Shown here: piece after piece, positions 24,880 to 33,961 of the stretch | Layout of the letters: the number at the start of each line of letters is the position of its first letter | Numbering within the stretch: position 1 is the stretch's first letter | Source: Verrucomicrobiales bacterium | GTDB taxonomy: Bacteria > Verrucomicrobiota > Verrucomicrobiia > Verrucomicrobiales > DEV007 | Reading direction: 5' to 3' | DNA length: 64,000 nucleotides | Assembly (NCBI GenBank): GCA_021648365.1 | Contig: JAKISY010000004.1 | Location: 1-64,000, forward strand | The notes under the pieces: generated by a model | Databases searched by the model: none | What the model saw: only the letters and a program-made list of their open reading frames with translations | Told to the model about the DNA's origin: nothing | Position numbers and translations under genes: made by a program

Positions 24880-25458
24880 ATGATGAATATAAAAAGTTCA
24901 CGGAATAAAGGTAGGCGCAGAGCTGCGTTCACTTTGATGGAGTTGCTGATCGTGATCTCATTGATTGCGGTGTTGGCAGGGATGGTGATGGCGGCGATGC
25001 CGGCGATCATGGGCAAAGTGAAACGAGATCAAGCGCGCTTGGCGGTGAAAGAAATGACGGCGGGTTTGTCTTCGTATAAGCTGGATAACGGTTGGTTTCC
25101 TATAAATCCGAGTGACCCTGTAGAGGGAGCGTTTATTTTGTATCAACACTTGTCGGGCGACTTTGATGTGGATGGCAATCTGGATGATGTCACTTCTGAG
25201 ACTAAAATCTACGTGCCCGGCATCGATTGGAATACTGCGAGTCAAGACTCGCGTCAGCGAGTGGGAGAGATCAATGGGCGCTATGCGGTGGTCGATCCTT
25301 TTGGTAGCCCGTTTCGTTATCTTTGTGAGCCTCCTGGGGTGAGAGATAGTCAGCGGCAGACGCGCAATCCTACTTATGATATCTGGTCGCTGGGGGGAGC
25401 TAATGCTAACTCGAACTCAATTAAGGATCAGGCAAATTGGATCACCAACTGGGATTGA
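24880..25458 (+). CDS. GspG-like type II secretion pseudopilin
   Basis: 192 residues from ATG 24880, chosen for the strong site GGGAGG (24869-24874) upstream; the frame is open earlier but the upstream part overlaps the previous gene. A basic leader GRRRA precedes AFTLMELLIVISLIAVLAGM, a class III signal for prepilin peptidase with Glu at +5. The residue before the mature Phe is Ala rather than the usual Gly. The C-terminal part ends with YDIWSLGGANANSNSIKDQ, the typical major-pseudopilin calcium-site region. It is last in the secretion operon, so the cluster is more like a minimal type II secretion or pilus module than a full one. Confidence 0.85.
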   Translation: MMNIKSSRNKGRRRAAFTLMELLIVISLIAVLAGMVMAAMPAIMGKVKRDQARLAVKEMTAGLSSYKLDNGWFPINPSDPVEGAFILYQHLSGDFDVDGNLDDVTSETKIYVPGIDWNTASQDSRQRVGEINGRYAVVDPFGSPFRYLCEPPGVRDSQRQTRNPTYDIWSLGGANANSNSIKDQANWITNWD

Positions 25459-25488
25459 TCGTACCAAGAAGTGAGAAGGGGGGAGCTG

Positions 25489-26169
25489 CTATTCGTCTGT
25501 GACGGGGGTAGCTTTAGTGGCTGCACTTTTTTGTGGTGTAGCTTTGACTGTGGGGAGCTGGGTGTTTTGCGATTCGTGCAAGGGGCGGGGGAAGCGATGG
25601 ATGTTGATTACGCTTTGTTCGTCGGCTTTGTCTGACGGAGGCTCTTCTTTTTCCTCGTCAGTAGGAATTACTGTTTCTGTGGAAAGAGTATCTTTTAGAA
25701 TAGTCGTAGCTTCTTCAAGGGACTTGGCTTTTTTGCCGATGAAATAGAAGGTGGGAATGATTAGGATGAGAAGCAGAACTGCGACGCCCAAAAAAACAGG
25801 GAAGGGTTGGTTGTTTTTTTTGTCGTAGGCTGGACCGGTGTTGTGTGAGAAACTTTGGTGTGATCGGATCGCTTCGCCAGGTTCGATGCGACTACTGGTA
25901 GGCGCGAGGGTGACACGGCTGCTTTCATTGAGTTGGCGCGCAACCGCACCAAAATCATTGAGTGCGTCCTCAGCGTCCACTTCTAGGTGGCGACTGTAGA
26001 GTTGCAGGAAGCTTTTGGCGTAGGTGGTGCTGGCGAAAACGGAGTAATCGTCGGTTTCTAAGCCGCGGATGGTATTGGCGTGAATACGTGTCTCATGCGC
26101 CACATCTTCGATTGTCCAACCGAGTTGTTCGCGCTTTTTTCGTAATGTCTCGCCGATGGTTTGTGCCAT
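25489..26169 (-). CDS. RodZ-like HTH membrane protein
   Basis: 226 residues. N-terminal helix-turn-helix of the RodZ/HTH_25 type (TIGETLRKKREQLGWTIEDV, then RIHANTIRGLETDDYSVF and YAKSFLQLYSRHL), a linker, and one membrane helix (about 125-148). The last 75 residues are polar and rich in Pro, Thr and Glu, with no DUF4115 domain visible. RodZ links MreB to the membrane and sets cell shape; such proteins in this phylum often lack the C-terminal beta domain. It is 65 bases downstream of ftsK on the same strand and converges with the secretion operon. Confidence 0.75.
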   Translation of the reverse strand: MAQTIGETLRKKREQLGWTIEDVAHETRIHANTIRGLETDDYSVFASTTYAKSFLQLYSRHLEVDAEDALNDFGAVARQLNESSRVTLAPTSSRIEPGEAIRSHQSFSHNTGPAYDKKNNQPFPVFLGVAVLLLILIIPTFYFIGKKAKSLEEATTILKDTLSTETVIPTDEEKEEPPSDKADEQSVINIHRFPRPLHESQNTQLPTVKATPQKSAATKATPVTDE

Positions 26170-26234
26170 GCCTTATGGGTGGATTGCGCAGAGTATGGGG
26201 GAGAATTGGATACTATAGGTTTAAGAAATAAATA

Positions 26235-28892
26235 TCAATCAAAATTGGCGCTTAGGTCAACGAGGATCTCTCTAGGTCGAGCTCCGTCGCCAGGACCGAT
26301 GATGTTGCGTTGTTCGAGGATGTCGATCATCCGTGCGGCACGGGTGTAGCCAAGTCGGAGGCGACGTTGCAACAGCGAGGTGGAGGCCTTTTTCTCTTGG
26401 AAGATGACTTCGAGGCATTTTTCGATCAGCTCTTCATCCTCATCCGAGACGTCATTTTCTGGTGAGCCGCCAGATTCGAGTGTTTGTTGGATATCTTCTT
26501 GAAACTGTTGTTCGCCTTGGCTGGAGCAAAATTCGACGATATCTTCGATCTCTTCATCGGAGACCAGTGCACCTTGCGCACGCAATAACTGAGCGCTGCC
26601 TGGCGGCAGATAGAGCATATCTCCTTTGCCCACTAGGCGATCAGCTCCCGCTGTGTCGAGAATCACACGGCTGTCAATTTTGGATGAAACTTGGAAGGCT
26701 ATCCTTGAGGGGATATTGGCTTTGATGATGCCTGTGACCACATCGGCTCGCGGCGTCTGAGTAGCAACGATGAGGTGGATACCGGCGGCACGAGCTTTTT
26801 GGGCGATGCGGGCGATGGAGGATTCCACGTCGGCGGGAGCGGTTTGCATCAGATCTGCGAGTTCATCAATGATGACCACGATGTAGGGTAGGTGGTCAGG
26901 CATTTCGGCGATCTCTTTTTCTTTGGCGATACGGGCGGCTTCTTTAGGATCGACCGTTTCAGGTGGAACGAAGTTGTCGACAGCGTCTAGGCCGACGTCA
27001 TCGTCGTCATCTTCTTGCTCTCCCATGCCGGGGATGTTGACGTGATGTGCTGTGAGGGCGGGTTCTTCAGCGATGGCTTTGGGGCTTGTGGAGTCGCTAT
27101 TGCGTGCTGAACTAGCGGGAGTTTTTTTGTCGTTATCAGAGGAGGTTTTATTGTTGGTGGAACCTTTACCGTCTTCCTCTTCTTCGTTGTTGCGTTCGTT
27201 GAAACTATCGAATTTACGGCAGCCTACTTTGGCGAACATTTCGTAGCGACGCTCCATTTCATTGACTACCCAGCGCAGCGCGAGGATTACTTTTTTAGGA
27301 TCAGTTACGACGGGTACCACAAGATGGGGTAGTGCGTTATAAACCTGCATTTCAACCACCTTAGGATCGATCATGATGAATCGAAGTTGGTCGGGGGTGA
27401 ATCGGTAGAGTAAGCTGGCGATGATGGTATTGAGGCAGACACTTTTTCCGCTACCTGTAGCTCCGGCGATCAGCAAGTGGGGCATCTGAGCTAGATCAGC
27501 GACGACCGTTTTGCCATAGACATCTTTGCCCAAAGCGAGTGGGATTTTGGCCTTGCTATTGCGGAAAGGTCCCGCTTCGAAAAGTTCGCGTAGTGGCACG
27601 GCGACTTTGTCGTTGTTGGCGATTTCGATGCCGACGGTATCCTTACCTGGGATGGGAGCGATGATGTTGATACGCTCTGCCTTGGTGGCTCGGGCGATGT
27701 CGGCTTCTAGTGCGGTGATACGATTGACTCGCAAACCTGGGCTTGGGTAGATTTCGTAACGCGTGATGGTGGGGCCGCGGGTGATATCGCCTGCGCTGAC
27801 ATCGATGCCAAAGGTGCCGAGAGTGGAGACGATTTTTTTCTGTATTTCTACTAGCTCGCTGGTATCGGTGGAGACTTCGGGGGCGTTTTCGTCAAAGTGT
27901 AATAGTTTCAAGCTAGGTAGCTCATAATCGTCATACATGCCTGTGGCGATGAGTCCGCTACCTTTTTTCGAGTTTTTGCTGAGTCCAAACTGAGCGGCGG
28001 GTTTGAATTGATCGAGGGAACCGTCGGATTCTGAGCGGATGGAGGCATCGATGATTTTGGGTTTTGGGAAGATGGGCCCTAGTGGCAGTTCCATTTCGCC
28101 GTTGTCATCGGCATCGGGTTTGGTTTTTTCCTTGCGTGAGGCTCTGCGGGCTCGTCGTGGGTTGGCCTCTAGGCTCTCTTTCACTTCGGTTAAACTTTGA
28201 GAATCACGGAGTTTAGATGCTTCAGCGCGATCTTGTTGGTATTGAGTGTAGCGCTCGATGAGGCGTTTTTTCACCAATACCATGAATTGGAAGGGGTGCA
28301 AACCTGTGAGAGTGATCACGCTGGTGAGATAGACCACTGACATGACGATGAAGGATCCCACTGTGCCAACTGAGGCTTCGAATACTTTGTGGCCGATGGT
28401 GTAGCCGATCAATCCGCCAGCACTGTCGGGTAAATTGTAGAGTTGTGTCCAATCTTGGAAGAACCAATTCTGGTAATCTAACAAACACGCGGCGGAGAGA
28501 AGCAGGCAGACAAAAGAAACCAGCGTGCGGGTCGTGAATACTCTAGCGCCGAGCAGAGTGGTGACCCCCCACCAGATTAATACGCCAGGGATGAGATAGG
28601 AAGCGGCGCCGAGGATGAAATACGAGCATCCAGCGATCACAGCACCCACGGGGCCGATGAAGTTAGATACTACGGCATCACTGGTAGCGGTGCTGCTGAA
28701 GGGGATCCAGCTAGGTAAATCTCTCGGGGCGTAGGAAACGAGAGCTAAAAAGTGTAACAAAGCAATGCCGCCAAGCATGATGGCGATGGCTTCATTCCAA
28801 GCGTAGGGCGTGGTAGATGAGGGATCGGAAGCACTGCGAGAGGATTTTGCAGGTGCTTTTTTTCGGGAACGGGTTTTACTATTCGTAGCCAT
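26235..28892 (-). CDS. ftsK: DNA translocase FtsK/SpoIIIE
   Basis: 885 residues. The N-terminus has four membrane helices (about 30-190) after a basic Lys/Arg/Ser start. A long linker (190-330) leads to the motor. Walker A is AGATGSGKSVCLN (about residues 475-490), Walker B is YIVVIIDELADLM, followed by ATQTPRADVVTGIIKANIPS. The C-terminal gamma winged helix (KKASTSLLQRRLRLGYTRAA) binds the orienting DNA sequence. The motor resolves and pumps chromosome ends at division. Unusual: about 90 residues of acidic and Ser/Asn-rich sequence (NNEEEEDGKG ... EQEDDDDDVG) are inserted between the two Walker motifs where other FtsKs are compact. A RodZ-like gene follows it. Confidence 0.95.
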   Translation of the reverse strand: MATNSKTRSRKKAPAKSSRSASDPSSTTPYAWNEAIAIMLGGIALLHFLALVSYAPRDLPSWIPFSSTATSDAVVSNFIGPVGAVIAGCSYFILGAASYLIPGVLIWWGVTTLLGARVFTTRTLVSFVCLLLSAACLLDYQNWFFQDWTQLYNLPDSAGGLIGYTIGHKVFEASVGTVGSFIVMSVVYLTSVITLTGLHPFQFMVLVKKRLIERYTQYQQDRAEASKLRDSQSLTEVKESLEANPRRARRASRKEKTKPDADDNGEMELPLGPIFPKPKIIDASIRSESDGSLDQFKPAAQFGLSKNSKKGSGLIATGMYDDYELPSLKLLHFDENAPEVSTDTSELVEIQKKIVSTLGTFGIDVSAGDITRGPTITRYEIYPSPGLRVNRITALEADIARATKAERINIIAPIPGKDTVGIEIANNDKVAVPLRELFEAGPFRNSKAKIPLALGKDVYGKTVVADLAQMPHLLIAGATGSGKSVCLNTIIASLLYRFTPDQLRFIMIDPKVVEMQVYNALPHLVVPVVTDPKKVILALRWVVNEMERRYEMFAKVGCRKFDSFNERNNEEEEDGKGSTNNKTSSDNDKKTPASSARNSDSTSPKAIAEEPALTAHHVNIPGMGEQEDDDDDVGLDAVDNFVPPETVDPKEAARIAKEKEIAEMPDHLPYIVVIIDELADLMQTAPADVESSIARIAQKARAAGIHLIVATQTPRADVVTGIIKANIPSRIAFQVSSKIDSRVILDTAGADRLVGKGDMLYLPPGSAQLLRAQGALVSDEEIEDIVEFCSSQGEQQFQEDIQQTLESGGSPENDVSDEDEELIEKCLEVIFQEKKASTSLLQRRLRLGYTRAARMIDILEQRNIIGPGDGARPREILVDLSANFD

Positions 28893-29105
28893 ACTCAGCG
28901 GAACCCGCTAAAACACTCATCTGTTTGGGAAGAATGATCAGGAGGAAATGATTGATTAAAATAACAGAAAAATGAGGATAGTTTCTAATAAGTATGATTT
29001 TATTAAAAATTGATGGAAATTATCACTAAGTGTAGCGTTCTGACCGTCAGTGTTCAATGTTAATTTTGGAAAATTAAGATATTAAGATGCCTTGAGAAAT
29101 AGTTG

Positions 29106-29795
29106 ATGATGAACGAACGACGAGTTATCCTTTTATTTGTGAAGTATCCGCTACAAGGGCGGGTGAAAACACGTTTGGCAAAAACGATGGGAGCTGAGGC
29201 GGCGGTGGCGATTTATAAGCGATTGTGCGAGCGGCTGATACAGTTGCTACGTAGCTTGGAAGTGGATGAGATCAGGGTTTGTTTTGATCCGCCTGCCATG
29301 CAGCAGCAGACAGAGCAATGGTTGCGACCTATTTGGCAAAAGGCTGGAGAAGAGTCGGATGAGGTGTGTGGTGCGCGCAAAGAGCCTGAGTTGGTTTTTT
29401 ATCCGCAAGCTGCGGGTGATCTTGGTGATCGTTTGCGCGCGGGTTTTACGGGGGTGTTTGATCAAAATAGAGCTGCGGGGAATTTAGCTGTCAGGGTGGT
29501 GGCGATTGGCAGTGATTGCATCGAAATGGATGAAGAGACTTTTCAGGCGGCTTGGAGTGCTCTGCAGACGGAGGAGGTGGTCTTTGGACCGACTTTTGAT
29601 GGCGGTTATTATTTGTTGGGAATGAATGAGTTGCAGCGGAGTTTGTTGGACCGCATTCCGTGGAGCACGGAAAGCACCTTGCAGGTGAGTTTGCAAAAAG
29701 CCAAAGAGCAGAACTTGAGGGTGGTATTGTTAGATCGGAAAAACGACATCGATACGGAAGAGGACTGGCGCCGCGCTGAGGTTTTGATGAGATGA
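29106..29795 (+). CDS. DUF2064/TIGR04282-type glycosyltransferase
   Basis: 229 residues. FVKYPLQGRVKTRLAKTMGA is the glycine/lysine nucleotide loop at the start of this GT-A-like family; DLGDRLRAGF, VAIGSDCIEM and FGPTFDGGYYLLGM are the other conserved blocks. Family members are cofactor-independent nucleotidyltransferase/glycosyltransferase-like proteins annotated as rSAM-associated or arsenosugar-linked transferases; the substrate here is unknown. No radical-SAM or arsenic gene accompanies it. Start could be ATG 29106 or 29109. Confidence 0.85.
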   Translation: MMNERRVILLFVKYPLQGRVKTRLAKTMGAEAAVAIYKRLCERLIQLLRSLEVDEIRVCFDPPAMQQQTEQWLRPIWQKAGEESDEVCGARKEPELVFYPQAAGDLGDRLRAGFTGVFDQNRAAGNLAVRVVAIGSDCIEMDEETFQAAWSALQTEEVVFGPTFDGGYYLLGMNELQRSLLDRIPWSTESTLQVSLQKAKEQNLRVVLLDRKNDIDTEEDWRRAEVLMR

Positions 29796-29972
29796 TGGTG
29801 GTGAACTGCCTGGTAAGCTGCATCTGTCAGATTACGCGTCCATGGGGAGAAAAGCGGCGTCGAGCCGCGCGCAGTCCAAAAAAAGAGGTCTATCGTGAAT
29901 TTTAACATGATGTTGAAAATTCGTTTTATTGAGTCACCTTAGCCGACCTCGTATGATGATGGATAGCAAGCT

Positions 29973-31016
29973 ATGAAAAAAAATACCACCTCTCGCCGTC
30001 AGTTTTTAAATTTAGGCGTTCAATCTCTGGGTGCTGCGGCCTTTGGGTTCTCTACTGCCTGCAAGCCTAAAACTCCTGAGATCGTAGTCCCAGAAGGGCC
30101 TTTGTTTCAGATCTCTTTAGCTGAGTGGTCTTTGCATAAAGCCTTGAAGTCGGGTGAGTTGGATCATTTGAATTTTCCGAAATACACCAAAGATAATTTT
30201 GGAATCACTGCCTTGGAGCATGTGAATCAGTTCTTTTCTGAAAAGAAAGACAAGTGGGGTTTGCAGCCGAAAAATCGAGTTTATTTGTTAGATTTGAAAA
30301 AGCGCACGGATGATCTGGGGATGGATAATGTGCTGATCATGTGTGACGGGGTTGGCAAGTTGGGGGATTCTAATACGGCGCGTCGAAAAAATGCCGTTGA
30401 AGGTCACTACGCATGGGTGGAGGCGGCTAAGCTGATTGGCTGTCACTCGATCCGGGTGAACGCGGCTTCAGATCACAAGCTTAGCCCGGAAGAACAGGCT
30501 AGTTTGTGTGCAGACGGATTGCGTAGCTTGTGCGATTTTGCCAAGCAGCATGGGATCGGAGTGATTGTGGAAAATCACGGTGGGCTGTCTTCTGATGGCG
30601 CTTGGTTGGCATCGGTGATTTCAAAAACGGGTAGAAACAATGCTGGAACCTTGCCTGACTTCGGAAATTTTTATATCGTAAAAAATCGCGGCAGTAACAA
30701 GAAATACGAAGAAGCTAAAAAGCTCTACGCGCAAGATGCTGCCTACCATGAAAACGAGGGAGGACTAGAATACGACCGCTATTTGGGGATCAAAGACTTG
30801 ATGCCTTTTGCTAAAGGTGTCAGTGCCAAGAGTCATGATTTTGATGACCAGGGCGAGGAGATTCACACCGACTTTCACAAGGCGATGAAGATCGTGAAGG
30901 ATTCGGGATATCGAGGTTATGTGGGCATCGAGTATGAGGGTGACAAGCTTTCCGAGCCTGATGGTATCAAGGCAACTCAGGCTTTGTTGAAGAAGACGTT
31001 TGCGGAGTTGGGGTGA
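29973..31016 (+). CDS. Exported TIM-barrel sugar isomerase/epimerase-like protein
   Basis: 347 residues. Signal: SRRQFLNLGVQSLGAAAFG with twin arginine and a following STAC that may be a lipobox, so it is probably Tat-exported and possibly lipid-anchored. The rest is a xylose-isomerase-like TIM barrel (PF01261 type): ISLAEWSL start, IRVNAASDHKLSPEE, GIGVIVENHGGLSS, PDFGNF, KSHDFDDQGEEIHTDF and YRGYVGIEYEGD carry the His/Glu/Asp metal ligands. Such proteins are abundant in Verrucomicrobiota and Planctomycetota and usually act on sugars or inositols. It stands alone between the DUF2064 gene and two small unknown genes. Confidence 0.85.
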   Translation: MKKNTTSRRQFLNLGVQSLGAAAFGFSTACKPKTPEIVVPEGPLFQISLAEWSLHKALKSGELDHLNFPKYTKDNFGITALEHVNQFFSEKKDKWGLQPKNRVYLLDLKKRTDDLGMDNVLIMCDGVGKLGDSNTARRKNAVEGHYAWVEAAKLIGCHSIRVNAASDHKLSPEEQASLCADGLRSLCDFAKQHGIGVIVENHGGLSSDGAWLASVISKTGRNNAGTLPDFGNFYIVKNRGSNKKYEEAKKLYAQDAAYHENEGGLEYDRYLGIKDLMPFAKGVSAKSHDFDDQGEEIHTDFHKAMKIVKDSGYRGYVGIEYEGDKLSEPDGIKATQALLKKTFAELG

Positions 31017-31055
31017 TTAACTGAAGAGTTGGAAAGAAAAAACAAAGTGAGCGGG

Positions 31056-31334
31056 TTATCTTTCTGCGTGAACTTCTTCTTTCTGTTTTTCACAATCGCT
31101 GCGCAGCTTCTGAATCTCGCGGCTGCGCTGTTCTTCGAGCAGGGGGATTTGATCATATTGACCGCTCGCCATCGCTTTGCTGATTTGGTCGCCTAAGAAG
31201 AGCTCTTTCTCGGCGACTTTGGCTTTGCACTTATCGTCAATTTTCGCGATGGTTTCGCGCTGGGCGTCAGTTAACTTGGGTGCTGGACTGGACTTGTCCA
31301 GTTTTTCCATTGCGAGGTCATAAGCACTTTTCAT
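31056..31334 (-). CDS. Small charged helical hypothetical protein
   Basis: 92 residues without recognisable family. It is almost entirely alpha-helical and charged, with heptad-like spacing: LTDAQRETIAKIDDKCKAKV, then QISKAMASGQYDQIPLLEEQ and SREIQKLRSDCEKQKEE. Two cysteines lie near residues 36 and 82. No signal peptide. It is 21 bases downstream of the next gene on the minus strand, so the two are probably co-transcribed. Function unknown. Confidence 0.65.
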   Translation of the reverse strand: MKSAYDLAMEKLDKSSPAPKLTDAQRETIAKIDDKCKAKVAEKELFLGDQISKAMASGQYDQIPLLEEQRSREIQKLRSDCEKQKEEVHAER

Positions 31335-31355
31335 TGTAAAAGGGGGTGGGTGGAT

Positions 31356-31871
31356 TCAGTCTGCGGTGGAGAAGTGAAGTCGTTCGTCATTCTCTAACAA
31401 TGCACCTAGCGTAGGCCAGCCATTGATTTTTTGCATTTGGAAGACGTGCAAATAGATTTTGACGTTTTCTTGTGGATGTTTGCCAATGAGTTGATCAACT
31501 GCTGCGGCAAGTTTGTCTGCATCGAGTTCATCTGGTAGGTTGTCCACGGAGCCTTCGCCGTCATGCTTGATCTCCATCGCGTCGAGGAAGTCTGTCAATA
31601 GGTCGCGCTGTTGTTTGAGTAGCCACATTTGCAGCACATGCTCGTCGATGCCGGTAGCCATTTTCATGCGTGCCATTTTGCAGAGCCAGGTGACTTGATC
31701 TGCAGGTGTTTTTTTGAGGATGAAAACAGGTCGTAGTTTGCGCTGTTCAGCCAAAGTGGCGATTACACCTTGGTAGGTCTCCTTTTCGTCTTTACGCAGA
31801 AAGGTGAAGATCTGTGTGGCGAGATCGGGGTCGATTTGTTGAAAAATTTGATAGGCATTCATGCAGTGCAA
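31356..31871 (-). CDS. Conserved hypothetical helical protein
   Basis: 171 residues, cytoplasmic, no family recognised. Start is ambiguous: TTG at 31871 has AAAGGA 7 bases upstream, while ATG 31862 follows in frame. The sequence is rich in helices (ATQIFTFLRKDEKETYQGVI; DEHVLQMWLLKQQRDLLTDF) and ends in an amphipathic segment, LGALLENDERLHF. It is coupled to the small helical protein at 31056 (21-base gap). I infer only that it is a real gene, from its codon pattern and its link to that neighbour. Confidence 0.6.
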   Translation of the reverse strand: MHCMNAYQIFQQIDPDLATQIFTFLRKDEKETYQGVIATLAEQRKLRPVFILKKTPADQVTWLCKMARMKMATGIDEHVLQMWLLKQQRDLLTDFLDAMEIKHDGEGSVDNLPDELDADKLAAAVDQLIGKHPQENVKIYLHVFQMQKINGWPTLGALLENDERLHFSTAD

Positions 31872-31903
31872 AGGGAAATCCTTTCAGGGCACTTGTCCAG
31901 TGT

Positions 31904-33406
31904 TTATGCACTGACCATGCGATTGAGGATATTACGGGTGATTTGTTGAATACGAACATCGGGACCTTGTGGAGTGGTATAGGCTTTTGGTCGGACGTAG
32001 CCTGGCGGCGAGCTGAGTCCGTCGGCCCACCAACAAGTTGAAGCGTTGAAAACGAAGTTGTCTTTAGATCCGGGATAGACGGTGGCGGTGTAAACTCCGC
32101 TGTTGGGTTTTCCAGGTGCGCTCTGGGTGGTGTCGGTGGCGACGATTTCTAGACCGGGGATGTCGGCGGGATCGCCGTGCCACTCCCAACCGATGACTCC
32201 GGGCACTCGGTCGCCTTTTTTCATGCCGGTGTCGGCATAGATCCAGTGATCGGGTTTGCTACAGACCCAATCGGCTCCGCCGGTGACGGGGCCAGTGCTG
32301 TGCGCTCCCATCAAGGCGTTGCCGTAGGGTGGGACGTGTTCGAGGGATTTCATCATTTCGAATTCACGAGTTCCCCCTGGAGGGCCATAGACGCCGACCC
32401 GTTCGAAGGCGTTGATTTTTTCATCCAATACGATTTTCCCACAAACGGCGTTGCCAGAAAAGAAACCTACATTCAATCCTTCAGTGATGGCTTTTTTGAC
32501 GTTTTGGTACATTTCGATGGTCCAGTATTCGTCGTGGCCGATGCTGAGGAAACCCTTGGCACGTTTCAGCCCGTTAGGATCGTGGTGGGTGTCTAAATTG
32601 GAAATATAGGTGATGTCGTATCCCAAGGATTCCATCCAGTAGGCGAAAGGGAATTCCCACAGGAAAAACTCGCCCGATCCGGTTGAAAGTGGGGCGTCGA
32701 CAATTTGACAATATTTGCCATAGGGTCGTCGGTAGCTGACTTGCACATCTTTGCCCCAGTACCATTGGTGTTTACCGTTGTCATAGAGGGAAAATTGAGA
32801 TGGCCATCTATTATAAGCCTGCCAGGTATTGTCGCTGCACTGGAAGAGGTAATCGGCTTTGCGGTCATCGCGGACGATGAAGGTGAGGTAACTTTGTAAG
32901 CCTGTTATATTTTCTGTGATTTTGCCTACATAGACACCACTGAGCCAGTCCTCGGGGATGCTCAATTCGGTGCAAGCATCCCACTCGCAGACACGGACAC
33001 GCTTTTCTCCAGTCGGAGGATCGGTTTGAGTTTTGCCTTTGAAGCTGCCGAGAGACTTCATCAGGCGTCCACCTTTGCCTTGATAATAGCCGAGACGATA
33101 GAGGTCGATGGTGAAAGGCGAGTCGGCATGGGTGCTGACGTGAAAAGATATACTTTCGCCTGCGCGCACGCTAGCTTTTGATGCATAACCTTCTACCCAT
33201 GGGCAGCGGTATTTAGTGTCTGGGTCGATTTTGGTATTACTGAGCATCCAGTCTTTGGTGCCGGGCTTGGCATTTTCTTCGGTGATGATGCCAGGTAACG
33301 GTTTTTCAGCGGTGGCGGCAAAGCCTTTTGTCAAACGGCTCGCCATGATGGCGGTGCTCGCGGCGGTCATTTGTTTGAGGGTGTCTCGGCGGGTGAAATC
33401 ATTCAT
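31904..33406 (-). CDS. Tat-exported N,N-dimethylformamidase large-subunit-like protein
   Basis: 500 residues. N-terminal FTRRDTLKQM twin-arginine signal (to about residue 32). The body matches the C-terminal domain of the dimethylformamidase large subunit (DMFA2_C, PF20254): IDLYRLGYYQGKGGRLM early, RPYGKYCQIVDAPL, FPFAYWMESLGYDITYISNLD, KGFLSIGHDEYWTIEMYQNV, FFSGNAVCGKI and GVIGWEWHGDP. True dimethylformamidase also needs a small subunit, which is not present. The domain occurs alone in many secreted proteins of unknown amidohydrolase role, which is the safer reading here. It is 33 bases upstream of the hypothetical gene at 31356. Confidence 0.75.
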   Translation of the reverse strand: MNDFTRRDTLKQMTAASTAIMASRLTKGFAATAEKPLPGIITEENAKPGTKDWMLSNTKIDPDTKYRCPWVEGYASKASVRAGESISFHVSTHADSPFTIDLYRLGYYQGKGGRLMKSLGSFKGKTQTDPPTGEKRVRVCEWDACTELSIPEDWLSGVYVGKITENITGLQSYLTFIVRDDRKADYLFQCSDNTWQAYNRWPSQFSLYDNGKHQWYWGKDVQVSYRRPYGKYCQIVDAPLSTGSGEFFLWEFPFAYWMESLGYDITYISNLDTHHDPNGLKRAKGFLSIGHDEYWTIEMYQNVKKAITEGLNVGFFSGNAVCGKIVLDEKINAFERVGVYGPPGGTREFEMMKSLEHVPPYGNALMGAHSTGPVTGGADWVCSKPDHWIYADTGMKKGDRVPGVIGWEWHGDPADIPGLEIVATDTTQSAPGKPNSGVYTATVYPGSKDNFVFNASTCWWADGLSSPPGYVRPKAYTTPQGPDVRIQQITRNILNRMVSA

Positions 33407-33961
33407 GAGCTAAAGAGGGGTAGAGGCTAGGGTGAATTTTTTTCAAGATAGTGTAAAGCGAGAGATATAGGGTGAGTAATTAGCAAACTCCTAATGAATA
33501 TGAAAGATGCGTCAGGAAGCGGTGTTGTTTTTTTCATACCTAAAATCCTAATCAGTTAAATTGCTCAGAATCGTATACATCACCTCACAAAAAAACGAGT
33601 TTCCATATTCAGAGCGCCGGACACGGCTCGCAAAAAAAATGTTATAGGAATGGGAGCCGTTGAATTTGAAAGTAAAATCAAAAGTGATACCAAAACGAGG
33701 GAAACAGCCGATCCTGCGAATGCAGGGGAGACTACCCGTAGGCAAATGGTCAATTCATGCCACTTGCTGATGCCTATAGGAAAGGTCTTAATGCTCTACA
33801 GGTGACGGTATAGAAAGGTATTAGAATAAGTCTAGTTCATGTCCGGTGTTCAGATATTGGGTCAAATTACTACTGATGCTACGCGCACCGGGTCTGTTTC
33901 CAGAAATATAGATCGGATGCCGGTGAAAAAATCGGTTGCGCGCAGCAACTGTTGTTTCAAG
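33407..33961. other. Gene-free gap downstream of the nos operon
   Basis: 555 bases with no supported gene. A few short open frames on the minus strand are without known similarity. AT-rich around 33550-33660. I see no perfect hairpin with a T run, so the terminators of the flanking genes were not identified. Confidence 0.5.
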
